NCBI GenBank assembly: GCA_910584035.1
Contig: CAJTZR010000023.1
Location: 1-20,381, forward strand
Length of the DNA stretch: 20,381 nt
DNA from: an uncultured Christensenella sp.
Lineage (GTDB): Bacteria; Bacillota; Clostridia; Christensenellales; UBA3700
Direction: 5' to 3'
Part shown: one piece after another, positions 6,332-14,439 of the stretch
Numbering within the stretch: position 1 is the stretch's first letter
Layout of the letters: each line of letters begins with the position of its first letter
Notes under the pieces: generated by a model
Seen by the model: the letters and a program-made list of their open reading frames with translations, nothing else
What the model was told of the DNA's origin: nothing
Databases searched by the model: none
Position numbers and translations under genes: made by a program

Positions 6332-6838
6332 TTAAAGACAAAAGTCTTTTATTATTGTTTGCCCACGATGTAGGGCAGATGTTCCAGACCTTGCAAGCTC
6401 AATTATATCATATGGACGTAGTACATCTACAAAAGCATCAATCTTGCGAGGGCTACCAGTAAGTTCAAGCACCATTGCATTTTGACTTAAGTCTATAGTT
6501 TTTGCTTTAAAAATTGAGCAAATCTCTATAATTTCCGAACGCTTTTCCGCAGTAACCTCAAGTTTAATCAATAATAGTTCACGCAAAACGGAATCGTCCT
6601 CGGCTAATTCTGTAACACCATTAACATCTATTTGTTTTAATAACTGATTTTTTAGGGCAGTTATTTGTTTTTCGTCACTATATAAAGATATTGTCATTCT
6701 TGAAAGATTTTCGTCCTCTGTTTTGCAAACGGAAAGACTCTCAATATTATAACCACGCCTTGAAATTAAGCCAGATATGCGTGTTAGTACACCAGTATTG
6801 TTGGAAACCAACATTGAAATATAATGTAGTTTGTTCAT
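6332..6838 (-). CDS. ilvN: Acetolactate synthase small (regulatory) subunit
   Basis: Regulatory subunit of acetohydroxyacid synthase, the first common enzyme of valine, leucine and isoleucine synthesis; it binds valine and activates the catalytic subunit. Seen: an N-terminal ACT domain (about residues 3-75) with the conserved NNTGVLTRISGLISRRGYNI and SRMTI, then the C-terminal domain with IDAFVDVLRPYDIIELARSG, a family signature. At 168 aa it has the standard length. AGAGG lies about 8 nt before the ATG. The usual partner ilvB/ilvI is not next to it, which is uncommon; the catalytic subunit must be encoded elsewhere. It is upstream of the ACT-domain gene in what looks like a two-gene unit. 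Confidence 0.95.
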   Translation of the reverse strand: MNKLHYISMLVSNNTGVLTRISGLISRRGYNIESLSVCKTEDENLSRMTISLYSDEKQITALKNQLLKQIDVNGVTELAEDDSVLRELLLIKLEVTAEKRSEIIEICSIFKAKTIDLSQNAMVLELTGSPRKIDAFVDVLRPYDIIELARSGTSALHRGQTIIKDFCL

Positions 6839-7013
6839 ATAAACCTCTTATTTGCAGTAGCTTTTGTAATTAAATTATGTTAAATTGCAAACTAAAGTAT
6901 TAGCATTTATTGCAATTGTTTTAACTTAAATTTAATATAATAAATAAATTGTAATTCAGTAAAAACTCTATTTTTAAACTTAGTTGTTAAAAATTTAGTG
7001 TAGATTGAATAAT

Positions 7014-7033
7014 TTATTGCATAAAAGCAATAA
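7014..7033. terminator. Weak hairpin downstream of the helicase-loader gene
   Basis: A 7-bp TTATTGC/GCAATAA stem with a 6-nt loop in the 253-nt gap between ilvN and the helicase-loader gene. T-runs nearby are offset, so its role as a terminator is uncertain. The rest of the gap is A/T-rich and shows nothing else I trust. Confidence 0.3.
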
Positions 7034-7091
7034 GACAATTTTTTTAAATCAAGTTGTTATTGTTCTATTTAAATTGTTTTTTATATTTTGA

Positions 7092-8015
7092 TTACTTGCC
7101 AATATGTCTTAAATCGTCCCCATCAAGATATAGTAATCTAGTAGTATCTTTGTTTGTTATCCTAGAGAAAACCCTATCACCATATTTATTTTGTAGTTCC
7201 AATTCACCTAAATTTGTTGCAATAATGGTGTGATTGTGTATTCTCTCATTAAGTATGGTAGTAAGGTACTCAATTGTGACATTTTTCATTATTGGCTCGG
7301 TGCCTAAGTCGTCAATAATCAAAAGGTCAGCATTGATTAAACTATCCATTATCTCACCACGCATTTTAAAATCTGTAGTGTGGTATTTTAAAAATAATGA
7401 GTTGAGATTAAATGCAGTAAAATACATACAATTAAAACCTTTATCTAGCAAATAATTTGCTGTGCTACTCAATACGCAACTCTTTCCCGTTCCAACTTTA
7501 CCACAAAGCAATAGATTTTTTATTTTATTGTTTGGAAACTCCTCGCAATAGTTAAGCATTGAGCTATATAGCTTTGTAAGATTATTGCTTTGTTTGCATT
7601 TTATATTTGCAATATAATTATCCTTAAATGTAAATGTTGGTAAGCCGTTTATTCCAGAATTTTCACGTAAAATCTTTTTGTATTCAGTAATCAAGCAAGT
7701 GCAGTATTTGCCATTCACTATACCAGTATCATTGCAAATAGGGCAGTGATAAGTATTTTTGCCATTTAGCAATTTGCTTTCCAACTCTTTTAATTTTGCA
7801 TTAAGCTCTTTGTCTTTTTTTTCAAATTTACTAATACTTTTATCCTCAGCTAAAGCGTGGCTTAATTGTAAAGTATTTTGCTTTATTTGATTGTATATTT
7901 GCAAATATTCCTTATTTTGTTTACATAGTTCAATATTGTTTTCTTGTAATTCAAGTGCTAAAGTTCGTCTGCTATTAACAAGTTCTTTTGCTTTATTAAG
8001 TGCATTTATATCCAT
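7092..8015 (-). CDS. dnaI: DnaI/DnaC-type helicase loader ATPase
   Basis: AAA+ ATPase that loads the replicative helicase at origins or stalled forks, acting with DnaD. Seen: an N-terminal helical, coiled-coil-like part rich in Lys, Glu and Gln (about 1-85); a Cys cluster CPICNDTG with C-T-C (Cys91, 94, 105, 107), as in the DnaI zinc region; Walker A GKVGTGKS (172-179); Walker B LLIIDDLGTE (231-240); a sensor-1 ATN; and an arginine finger in RVFSRI. The length of 307 aa matches DnaI. IstB of insertion sequences shares the ATPase core but lacks the Cys cluster and would have a transposase partner. It starts 3 nt after the dnaD stop, without its own clear Shine-Dalgarno, so translational coupling is likely. 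Confidence 0.92.
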   Translation of the reverse strand: MDINALNKAKELVNSRRTLALELQENNIELCKQNKEYLQIYNQIKQNTLQLSHALAEDKSISKFEKKDKELNAKLKELESKLLNGKNTYHCPICNDTGIVNGKYCTCLITEYKKILRENSGINGLPTFTFKDNYIANIKCKQSNNLTKLYSSMLNYCEEFPNNKIKNLLLCGKVGTGKSCVLSSTANYLLDKGFNCMYFTAFNLNSLFLKYHTTDFKMRGEIMDSLINADLLIIDDLGTEPIMKNVTIEYLTTILNERIHNHTIIATNLGELELQNKYGDRVFSRITNKDTTRLLYLDGDDLRHIGK

Positions 8016-8018
8016 AAA

Positions 8019-9476
8019 TTAAAAGTCGAAATTTGACTCGTCCTCCTTGTTAAATAGATTATCTAATTCCTCTTTAGAGTAAATGTGTTTATCATTAATT
8101 ATTTGTGAATTTGTACTATTAGTATCGATTTTTGACGGGTTAATTGAGATTTTTTCGCATTCCTCAACACTTTTTACTCCATTTTCTTTAAAGGTTGCAA
8201 GCAAGCTGTTTAGGTATGCAAAGCTCAAAGATTTGCCACAAGACTTCTTTGCTGCGTAGTCAATTATCTCATCATCCATACCCCATATGTTAGACCAAGT
8301 GTTGTAGTAATCTCTGTCAGTATTTGTTATCATACGTGTTGTGCCAATAGTGTGTAAAATGTTTTTAATCTTTACATCTGTTTGTTGTAACTTTTCAAAA
8401 TAATTTTGCAATGATTGAGTTGATACAACGCCATTTTCGTATAACCTATTTAATAAATGGTGCATTCCCTCAAGAGTTTTAATATTCCTCTTAAAGCAAT
8501 AAGTTGCTATTAGTTTAAGTCCTTTTGCATCATAGCCTTTCTCTAGCCAGTCAGTAATGTATTGTTCCACAACAGTGTCAATATTTTCATAGTATACACC
8601 AATTGTTTTGTTTATGTTTATTGCAAGATTTCTTGCAAACTCAATATACTCACTTTGCTTTTGAATGTCCGCAAGTGTAAATAAACCAAGTTTATAAAAG
8701 CCATCAAGCATTGAGTCTAACTTTTTGATACCGCCACGTTTTTTGCAAAGCTTAGCAGTGTATAGCACACTTTCCAAATCATATCCCCAAGAGGTTGTCC
8801 ACTTGATAAAATATTGCTTGTCCTCAAAGTCGGGAGTAGATTTAAGACCAAGTGCCAAAAATACCATACGCATATTTTCTGTTTGAGCTTCCATTTCTTT
8901 TAGCTTGCTTTCTACTTGTTCAATAGTTCTTATACCCTCATTTGCCCAAGCTTTTGCAACTGCAAGTATGTAGTTTGTGTGTATGTTTTGACCTTTTGAA
9001 TCTACGCAGTATTTTGCAATTAGCACCATTGCCTCTGTGCTGATTTTATAGTCTTCCACTACTTCCACATACTTAATTAACTCATTAGGAGTAAGTGTGT
9101 GTGATAAAATCATATTTTCAATTTGACTTATAAATTCAGTATATTTGTCACGATTGTATTTGCGTGGCTTGCTTGCAATCGTTTTCAATGGTATATATTC
9201 AAACTCAAAAGGATTTTCGCTTGTAATTCTTACCGCACCAATATCTTCCCAATATTTAATTGCTGTAATAATTTGATTCCTTTCCACACCTAATGCCAAA
9301 CTTACACTATCTAAAGTGTTATTGCTTTGCATTTTATTTGTACATTGCACCAAGCCATATAGATAAACTTTTATGGCTATCTCGTCTGCGTTTGGCATAA
9401 AGCCGGTTATGAACATATTGTCTACAATTGTGCTATTGTTAATCAAAGCATCCTTGCTAAGTGCGGAAAATGGCAT
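8019..9476 (-). CDS. dnaD: DnaD-domain primosomal/replication-initiation protein (multi-module)
   Basis: DNA-remodelling primosome protein that works with the helicase loader encoded directly downstream. I place the start at the ATG at 9476 (485 aa, MPFSALSKDALINNS), preceded by GAGGGAT; the longer reading frame has no ribosome-binding site. Seen: a winged-helix-like N-terminal domain (about 1-100, with SVSLALGVERNQIITAIKYWEDIGAV), followed by three to four DnaD_B-like helical modules. Module endings of the type YILAVAKAWANEGIRTIEQV, MLDGFYKLGLFTLADI, LLNRLYENGVVSTQSL and LLATFKENGVKSVEEC recur. Bacillus DnaD is about 230 aa with one such module, so this is a long clostridial-type version. 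The -10-like TATACT at 9523-9518 may belong to its promoter. Confidence 0.88.
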   Translation of the reverse strand: MPFSALSKDALINNSTIVDNMFITGFMPNADEIAIKVYLYGLVQCTNKMQSNNTLDSVSLALGVERNQIITAIKYWEDIGAVRITSENPFEFEYIPLKTIASKPRKYNRDKYTEFISQIENMILSHTLTPNELIKYVEVVEDYKISTEAMVLIAKYCVDSKGQNIHTNYILAVAKAWANEGIRTIEQVESKLKEMEAQTENMRMVFLALGLKSTPDFEDKQYFIKWTTSWGYDLESVLYTAKLCKKRGGIKKLDSMLDGFYKLGLFTLADIQKQSEYIEFARNLAININKTIGVYYENIDTVVEQYITDWLEKGYDAKGLKLIATYCFKRNIKTLEGMHHLLNRLYENGVVSTQSLQNYFEKLQQTDVKIKNILHTIGTTRMITNTDRDYYNTWSNIWGMDDEIIDYAAKKSCGKSLSFAYLNSLLATFKENGVKSVEECEKISINPSKIDTNSTNSQIINDKHIYSKEELDNLFNKEDESNFDF

Positions 9477-9547
9477 TTTTATCCCTCGTTTTTTAAAAGT
9501 GTTGTTAAAAAATTTAAAGTATATTCGCCTAATAGTAAAATATTGTC

Positions 9548-9576
9548 TTGACAACAACACCTTTATGTTGTATAAT
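9548..9576 (+). promoter_or_regulatory. Consensus promoter of the lipoprotein-mrp unit
   Basis: TTGACA (9548-9553), 17-nt spacer, TATAAT (9571-9576). Predicted start near 9583, leaving a leader of about 210 nt before the ATG at 9795. A 12-bp palindrome (TTGTC-TT-GACAA, 9543-9554) overlaps the -35 box. Confidence 0.8.
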
Positions 9577-9620
9577 ATTTTTGTTTAAATAAAATTAAAA
9601 CTTATATATAGCATATTAAG

Positions 9621-9689
9621 TTATGTTTAATTTGCCAAAAATCGCATAAATTAATTTATGAGGACTATATAGATTGCATTTAAACATAA
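9621..9689 (+). promoter_or_regulatory. Structured leader with nested inverted repeats
   Basis: TTATGTTTAA (9621-9630) pairs perfectly with 9680-9689, enclosing a 16-bp perfect palindrome, CATAAATTAATTTATG (9645-9660). This could be an RNA structure or a protein-binding site in the untranslated leader. No known riboswitch class is recognised. Confidence 0.35.
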
Positions 9690-9794
9690 GCTATAATGGT
9701 TTATTACATTGTAACACAAACAATCAATACTGTCAATTATAGTGTAAGGATATTGATTGTAATTTTATCAACTTTTGCGTATGGAGGATTTGTT

Positions 9795-10274
9795 ATGAAA
9801 AAGAAAATCGCTTTTTTAACAGCTGTATTGCTTGTGGTTTTATTACTTTGCTTAACTGGCTGTAATACTGATTTTAAATTTAGCAAATTGGAATTGACTG
9901 CAGAGAATGTAACTTCTACAAGCGTATCATTTGGTGATGCGGGTTCAAAGTCTACTGCTACATCAAGTAAGATTGAGAAAATCATTGGTGAACTTAATAA
10001 TCTTGAAATTGAAAAATACAAGGAAGAAGTTAATGACAATATCTTTACTGATAGCGTTATTGGTATAGTTACTATTGAGCAAGAAGGCAAGAGCGGTTGT
10101 TTTGTTATGACTTTTGCACAAACTACTCTTGTAGACAACACAAAAGTTGCGTTATTAAAGTGTGAAGCTAAAGACGGCTTTAAAATAAAAAATATGCCTA
10201 AGGATATTTATCAAATGTCAAGCGTTGATGATACTAATGCTTTGCTAAGCAAATTGTTTGCAAATTATATTTGA
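9795..10274 (+). CDS. Small predicted lipoprotein, function unknown
   Basis: A 159-aa secreted lipoprotein. The ATG at 9795 is chosen because GGAGG lies just upstream and the protein then begins with a textbook lipoprotein signal: MKKK, a hydrophobic run, and the lipobox LTGC. An in-frame ATG at 9696 would put 33 unlikely residues in front of it. The mature part is hydrophilic with predicted beta-strands (SVIGIVTIEQEGKSGCFVMTF) and a short helical tail; I recognise no domain. It is expected on the outer face of the membrane. It is followed after 43 nt by a second, large lipoprotein on the same strand with no terminator between, so they are probably cotranscribed and may act together (inference). 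Confidence 0.8.
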   Translation: MKKKIAFLTAVLLVVLLLCLTGCNTDFKFSKLELTAENVTSTSVSFGDAGSKSTATSSKIEKIIGELNNLEIEKYKEEVNDNIFTDSVIGIVTIEQEGKSGCFVMTFAQTTLVDNTKVALLKCEAKDGFKIKNMPKDIYQMSSVDDTNALLSKLFANYI

Positions 10275-10317
10275 TAACATTTAGATAAAATAAGGTTACT
10301 TAAGGTTAGGAGAAAAT

Positions 10318-13137
10318 ATGAAAAAATTTACTAAAGTATTTTTTGTAATATGCTTAATGTTAGTGCTAGTTGCATCGCTTGCAGCTTGTGCAACATCTGG
10401 CACACAAGGCAAGGACGACCAAGGTAGGTTTATACTGGCTGTTCCAAAGGTGGAACTTGACGGCGGTATAGTTACTTGGAACAAAGTAAGATATTGCGAA
10501 AAATATGGTGTTAAAATAAATGACGAGGAAGAATTTGAAACTACTAGTAGAATGTATTCTATAGGTGGTGAGAGCAATGCTACAGTTAAAATTCGTGCGA
10601 TTGGTGATAATGTAAAAACTGTAAGCAGTGATTATTGTGAGCCTATTGGTTATGCAGCAAAAGGTAGATTAGACACGCCTACAAATCTTGAACTAAAAGT
10701 TACAGAAAGTAGTCTTGTGTTGACTTGGGATGCCGTTGATGGTGCTGCAACTTACAAAGTGAAAGAAATTCACAACGCAGATAGTGCTAATATTACACAT
10801 ACAACATCTACAAATTCTTTAGAAATTGCAATTACAAGTGTAAATTCACCTAATATATATAGGTTTACAGTAAGAGCTGAAAGCACTAATAGTTTTTATT
10901 CTGCATATTCAGAGGAACAAAGATACGAGGTTAAGGAAAAATTAGAAACTCCTAAAGTTGTGCTTAAAGACACAATTACTTGGAATGAAGTTGCATCTGC
11001 TACCAATTACAGAGTTTACTTGCAAAAACTTGGTGATTCCGTTGTTGGCGAAGATATGTATTTGGTAACTACTTTATCTAGCAGTTCAAGGTCTTACAAC
11101 GAGGGTAACTTAAGTAGTGCAATTACTAGTTACAAAAAAGATTGGGAAAAGAGAAATGAGGGCAAAACTTTTGATATAAGTGGTGATTACAAATTGTTTA
11201 TTCAAGCAATTCATCGTGATCACCCAGAAATTTATCTTGATTCTGAACTGGCCGAAGTTAAGAAAGGTGAAGAGAGTGGCGAGGCTGTAACCTTTAAAAA
11301 GCCTAAAAAAATTGAAGGTATTGACATAAAAAAAGAAACAATTGGTCAAGACGATAAACAGACTGATGTTGATATGTTACGTTGGACGAAATTAGATGAT
11401 TTTAACAATTATAGAATAACTTTCTATAGTAATGATGCATCTGTTGCAAGTTCTGATAAAAAATTAACTACTGAAGAGGGCGAAACTAAGTTGGATATTA
11501 CTACTAAATTTGTAGGTGACCCTTCACATCTAGGAAAGGTAATGAATATCTCAATTTATGTTATGGCTGATTTTGCTAATGGCGTACTTGTAGGTGAAGA
11601 AACTTTCTATATGGATGAGAATAATACTGAGATTAAAGTTGAGTATATTCCAAGAATCGCAACTGGACTTGATACAGAAGAGGCGAATAACGATTTTAAA
11701 GGTTATAAAAAGGTAGAGAATCTTGGCGGTTTGCTTTATATGATGGAGCACGCAGTAGCTGGTGAAAAGTATTATTTGGCTAATGAGATTGATGGTGGTA
11801 ATTGCAATTTCTATGTCAATGTAGGTGCTTTCAATGCATTGTTTGACGGAAATAATAAGATAATTAAAAATATCAACTTTATTGTTAAGGATAGTACTGC
11901 TGGAGTAAGTTTGTTTACTGAAATAGCTAGTGGTGCGGAATTTAAAAATGTAACATTTAATGATATTAAAATTACGTGTGATGAAAATAAAAAATACGAA
12001 TATGTAGCATTGCTTGCAAAAACAAATAATGGCACTATCAAAAATGTATTTTTAATAAATAGTAATTTTGAGACAAATTGCAAGACAGCTGGTTTTGTTA
12101 TTAACAATGCGGGTAATATATCTGGCGTAGGCTTTTTGGATACAGATATTACTGCAAAAGGTTTTGCAGATAGTGAGTCAGAAAGTACAAGAATAGATGC
12201 AGGTTCAGTATGTGATGTTGCGGGTATTGCAATCAATAATACTGGTACTATATTTAATGCAAGCATATTCTCATCAAATATTATTGCGGAGTCATTGCTT
12301 GTAGACGTAAAAGCTGGTGGCATTGCAGTGAATAATACTGGTAACATTACAAACAGCTTTGTACGTAAGTGCTTGGTTAAGGCTGAAACTACTGCGTCAA
12401 CTACAAGTCAAGTAAGTTCAATCGCAGGTGGTATAACAGCTATTAATAGTGGCTTAATCTCTGATTGTTATGTGGAAAATGATGGTACAAGCTCAAGGAC
12501 TGTAGTTGCAACAACTGGTATAAATGGTCAAGCTGATAGATATGCGATTGCTGGTGGTATTGTTGGTAGAATGACTGGCGGTGAAATCAAAACTTGTTAT
12601 GTATACAGAGTTGCTATAAATGCGACTAAGAGAGTTGGTGGTTTGATTGCGGAAGTTCCAAATGCTCAATTAGGTAATGTTAAAATTACAAATTGCTATG
12701 TGCTAAGGGTTGGTTTTAGTACTGCACAAGAGAGAGCAATGATTTTAGCTGATAAATTAGCTGATGGAAATGTTGAAAATGTTTATTGTGTATTGCTTGA
12801 CTATACAAGCATAGATACAAGTAATGCAATAGTGGTTGAATTGTCAGAATTATCTGGACTTAATATTGACGGCTTTATTTATGATGCTAATTATTCAGAG
12901 CGTTTGAGTTTGAAAAATATGCTATATGCAAAGAAATATTCAGTAGATTATTCAAAAGGTGCTAACAGAGATAAAGACATTGTATATGCAGTTGAAAATC
13001 TTAGTGGTACTAAAGCATTATTTGAGTGTGACTTATCAAGTTCAGGTAAGAAAGTTGATATTTACTCATATACAATAAATAGTGGAACAGATAATGCACA
13101 AGAAATTATCTTGCCTATTTATGTAAACGTTAAATAA
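10318..13137 (+). CDS. Large surface lipoprotein with FnIII-like modules and a GLUG/beta-helix-like region
   Basis: A 939-aa cell-surface lipoprotein. Seen: signal peptide with lipobox LAAC (Cys24); three to four fibronectin-III-like segments (about residues 37-440), each with a W-centred strand such as VTWNKV, LTWDAVDGAATYKV, ITWNEVASATNYRV and LRWTKLDDFNNYRI; then (about 460-850) a repetitive region of short Gly/Asn-rich turns with VAGIAINNTGTIFNASI, AGGIAVNNTGNITNSFV and SIAGGITAINSGLISDCYV, typical of GLUG/beta-helix surface proteins. No enzyme active site or cell-wall anchor motif is recognised. The start has AGGAG upstream. Adhesion or carbohydrate binding would be a guess. It shares an operon-like layout with the preceding lipoprotein and with mrp 14 nt downstream. 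Confidence 0.85.
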   Translation: MKKFTKVFFVICLMLVLVASLAACATSGTQGKDDQGRFILAVPKVELDGGIVTWNKVRYCEKYGVKINDEEEFETTSRMYSIGGESNATVKIRAIGDNVKTVSSDYCEPIGYAAKGRLDTPTNLELKVTESSLVLTWDAVDGAATYKVKEIHNADSANITHTTSTNSLEIAITSVNSPNIYRFTVRAESTNSFYSAYSEEQRYEVKEKLETPKVVLKDTITWNEVASATNYRVYLQKLGDSVVGEDMYLVTTLSSSSRSYNEGNLSSAITSYKKDWEKRNEGKTFDISGDYKLFIQAIHRDHPEIYLDSELAEVKKGEESGEAVTFKKPKKIEGIDIKKETIGQDDKQTDVDMLRWTKLDDFNNYRITFYSNDASVASSDKKLTTEEGETKLDITTKFVGDPSHLGKVMNISIYVMADFANGVLVGEETFYMDENNTEIKVEYIPRIATGLDTEEANNDFKGYKKVENLGGLLYMMEHAVAGEKYYLANEIDGGNCNFYVNVGAFNALFDGNNKIIKNINFIVKDSTAGVSLFTEIASGAEFKNVTFNDIKITCDENKKYEYVALLAKTNNGTIKNVFLINSNFETNCKTAGFVINNAGNISGVGFLDTDITAKGFADSESESTRIDAGSVCDVAGIAINNTGTIFNASIFSSNIIAESLLVDVKAGGIAVNNTGNITNSFVRKCLVKAETTASTTSQVSSIAGGITAINSGLISDCYVENDGTSSRTVVATTGINGQADRYAIAGGIVGRMTGGEIKTCYVYRVAINATKRVGGLIAEVPNAQLGNVKITNCYVLRVGFSTAQERAMILADKLADGNVENVYCVLLDYTSIDTSNAIVVELSELSGLNIDGFIYDANYSERLSLKNMLYAKKYSVDYSKGANRDKDIVYAVENLSGTKALFECDLSSSGKKVDIYSYTINSGTDNAQEIILPIYVNVK

Positions 13138-13151
13138 TTTTGGGGTGTACA

Positions 13152-13976
13152 ATGAGTGAATGTAATGGAAATTGTTCAAGTTGTGGACAAAAAGGTAGCT
13201 GTGATAGTGTGCTTAAAAAGCTTGAGCAAAACAAAAATAGCAAAATAAAAAAAGTAATAGGTATTGTCAGTGGTAAAGGTGGCGTAGGTAAGTCACTTAC
13301 TACAGCAAGTATGGCTTGTGCGTTTAGGTCAAAAGGTTTTAATACTGCTATAATTGATGGTGACATTACTGGTGCATCTATTCCAAATATTTTTGGCTTA
13401 GAAAGTGGCATTGCAAGTGATGGTGAAAGTATGATTCCAGCTGTTACAAAAACTGGTATAAAAGCTATAAGCATTAATCTATTACTGGAAACTCCAGATA
13501 GCCCTGTGGTATGGCGTGGTTCAATGTTATCTAATGTTTTAAAACAGTTTTGGACTGATGTGCATTGGGGTGAAATCGATTATATGTTTATTGATATGCC
13601 TCCGGGAACGGGAGATATTCCATTGACAGCTTTTCAATCATTACCTATTGATGGTATTGTAATTGTGACATCACCGCAAGATTTGGTATCAATGATTGTT
13701 AAAAAAGCCTATAATATGGCAAAACTTATGAATATTCCTATACTTGGTATTGTGGAAAATATGAGCTATATTGAGTGTGGAGATTGTGGCAAAAAAATCT
13801 ATCCATTTGGCGAGGGTAAGGCAGATAAGGTTGCAGAGGAATTAGGAGTTCCATTGCTTGCGAAAATTCCTATCAATCCAGCTATCGCTAAAGCTTGTGA
13901 TAATGGTAGTATTGAGGATATTGTAAATCCTGATTACCAAAAAGCTGCGGATATGATTATTAAGATTTTAAAGTAA
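13152..13976 (+). CDS. mrp: Mrp/NBP35-family Fe-S cluster carrier ATPase
   Basis: P-loop ATPase of the Mrp/ApbC/NBP35 family, which holds and transfers Fe-S clusters in the cytoplasm. Seen: deviant Walker A SGKGGVGKS (40-48) with its signature second Lys, FIDMPPGTGD as the switch/Walker B region, and the C-terminal CxxC (Cys209, Cys212) that bridges a [4Fe-4S] cluster between two subunits. The N-terminal tail MSECNGNCSSCGQKGSC has four Cys, a spacing like NBP35 rather than plain ApbC, and may hold another cluster. Start at ATG 13152 follows GGGGTG; an upstream in-frame TTG overlaps that ribosome-binding site. The 274-aa length is normal. The gene is 14 nt behind a lipoprotein gene and ends at a strong terminator. 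Confidence 0.94.
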   Translation: MSECNGNCSSCGQKGSCDSVLKKLEQNKNSKIKKVIGIVSGKGGVGKSLTTASMACAFRSKGFNTAIIDGDITGASIPNIFGLESGIASDGESMIPAVTKTGIKAISINLLLETPDSPVVWRGSMLSNVLKQFWTDVHWGEIDYMFIDMPPGTGDIPLTAFQSLPIDGIVIVTSPQDLVSMIVKKAYNMAKLMNIPILGIVENMSYIECGDCGKKIYPFGEGKADKVAEELGVPLLAKIPINPAIAKACDNGSIEDIVNPDYQKAADMIIKILK

Positions 13977-13982
13977 TAAATC

Positions 13983-14013
13983 TTAGCCGAAGACTTAAAT
14001 TGTCCTCGGCTAA
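13983..14013 (+). terminator. Intrinsic terminator after mrp
   Basis: TTAGCCGA pairs with TCGGCTAA (8 bp, plus three inner pairs after a mismatch), followed by TTTTGCTTTT. It lies a few bases after the mrp stop and closes the lipoprotein-mrp unit. Confidence 0.85.
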
Positions 14014-14188
14014 TTTTGCTTTTATTGAAAAAATAGCAAATTTAGTTCTTATTGTATATAATTATTTATGTGTAAAGTTTATATCTTTCACGGATAAGTC
14101 TTAAATTTGCTATTAACAACATTTTTTGTATGATACAATTAGTGCTATAAATTTTAAAATAAATATCGCACATAGGAAAGGATACGGA
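14014..14188. other. A/T-rich stretch before the CRISPR array, no gene seen
   Basis: No ORF with a ribosome-binding site is visible. A possible extended -10 (TATGATACAAT near 14128) could start a plus-strand transcript that would run through the array toward the ATPase gene; the -35 is poor. Confidence 0.3.
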
Positions 14189-14356
14189 GTTTTAGTGATA
14201 TTAAAAATAACAATACTCTTAAACTAATCACTTAAGCTTCCAGTCATATGTGCTGTTTTAGTAGTATGTAAAAAAACAATACTCTCAAACATAAATCAGA
14301 CAAAACACTCAATGGCAGAAGTTTTAGTGGTATTTAAAATAACAACACTCTCAAAC
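14189..14356 (-). CRISPR. Leaderless three-repeat type II-A-like mini-array (2 spacers)
   Basis: Three 36-nt repeats at 14189-14224, 14255-14290 and 14321-14356, separated by two 30-nt spacers. On the minus strand they begin GTTTGAGAGTGTTG, GTTTGAGAGTATTG and GTTTAAGAGTATTG, and all end CTAAAAC, with differences in the middle. The repeat family is the same as at 20107-20142, and the canonical orientation is minus here. The bases before the leader-side repeat (minus strand AAAGCATAG) do not match the ATTTGAG leader end seen at the other array, and no cas gene adjoins. The repeats differ from each other at several positions, which suggests an old, no longer growing array. Confidence 0.85.
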
Positions 14357-14439
14357 CTATGCTTTAGTTTATAATTTGTAACATTAGCTTATGGTGTTTA
14401 ACAAAATTTAATCAAGTAAAATATATCAAAAGGTGAATT

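Noticed and set aside
7092..9476. IstA/IstB insertion-sequence pair
   Set aside because: The ATPase has the DnaI-type Cys cluster and its partner is a DnaD protein, not a transposase; no terminal inverted repeats were seen.
9477..9560. Longer N-terminus for the DnaD protein
   Set aside because: No ribosome-binding site; the ATG at 9476 follows GAGGGAT and gives a normal DnaD start.
9696..9794. Longer start for the small lipoprotein
   Set aside because: It would bury the lipoprotein signal 33 residues in; the ATG at 9795 has GGAGG just upstream.
11811..12347. 178-aa antisense ORF on the minus strand
   Set aside because: It is opposite the repetitive region of the large lipoprotein, with low-complexity composition and no ribosome-binding site.
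14189..14356. tracrRNA anti-repeat
   Set aside because: Three full-length 36-nt units at regular 66-nt spacing with 30-nt unique spacers form an array; a tracrRNA would have one partial anti-repeat followed by hairpins and a terminator.
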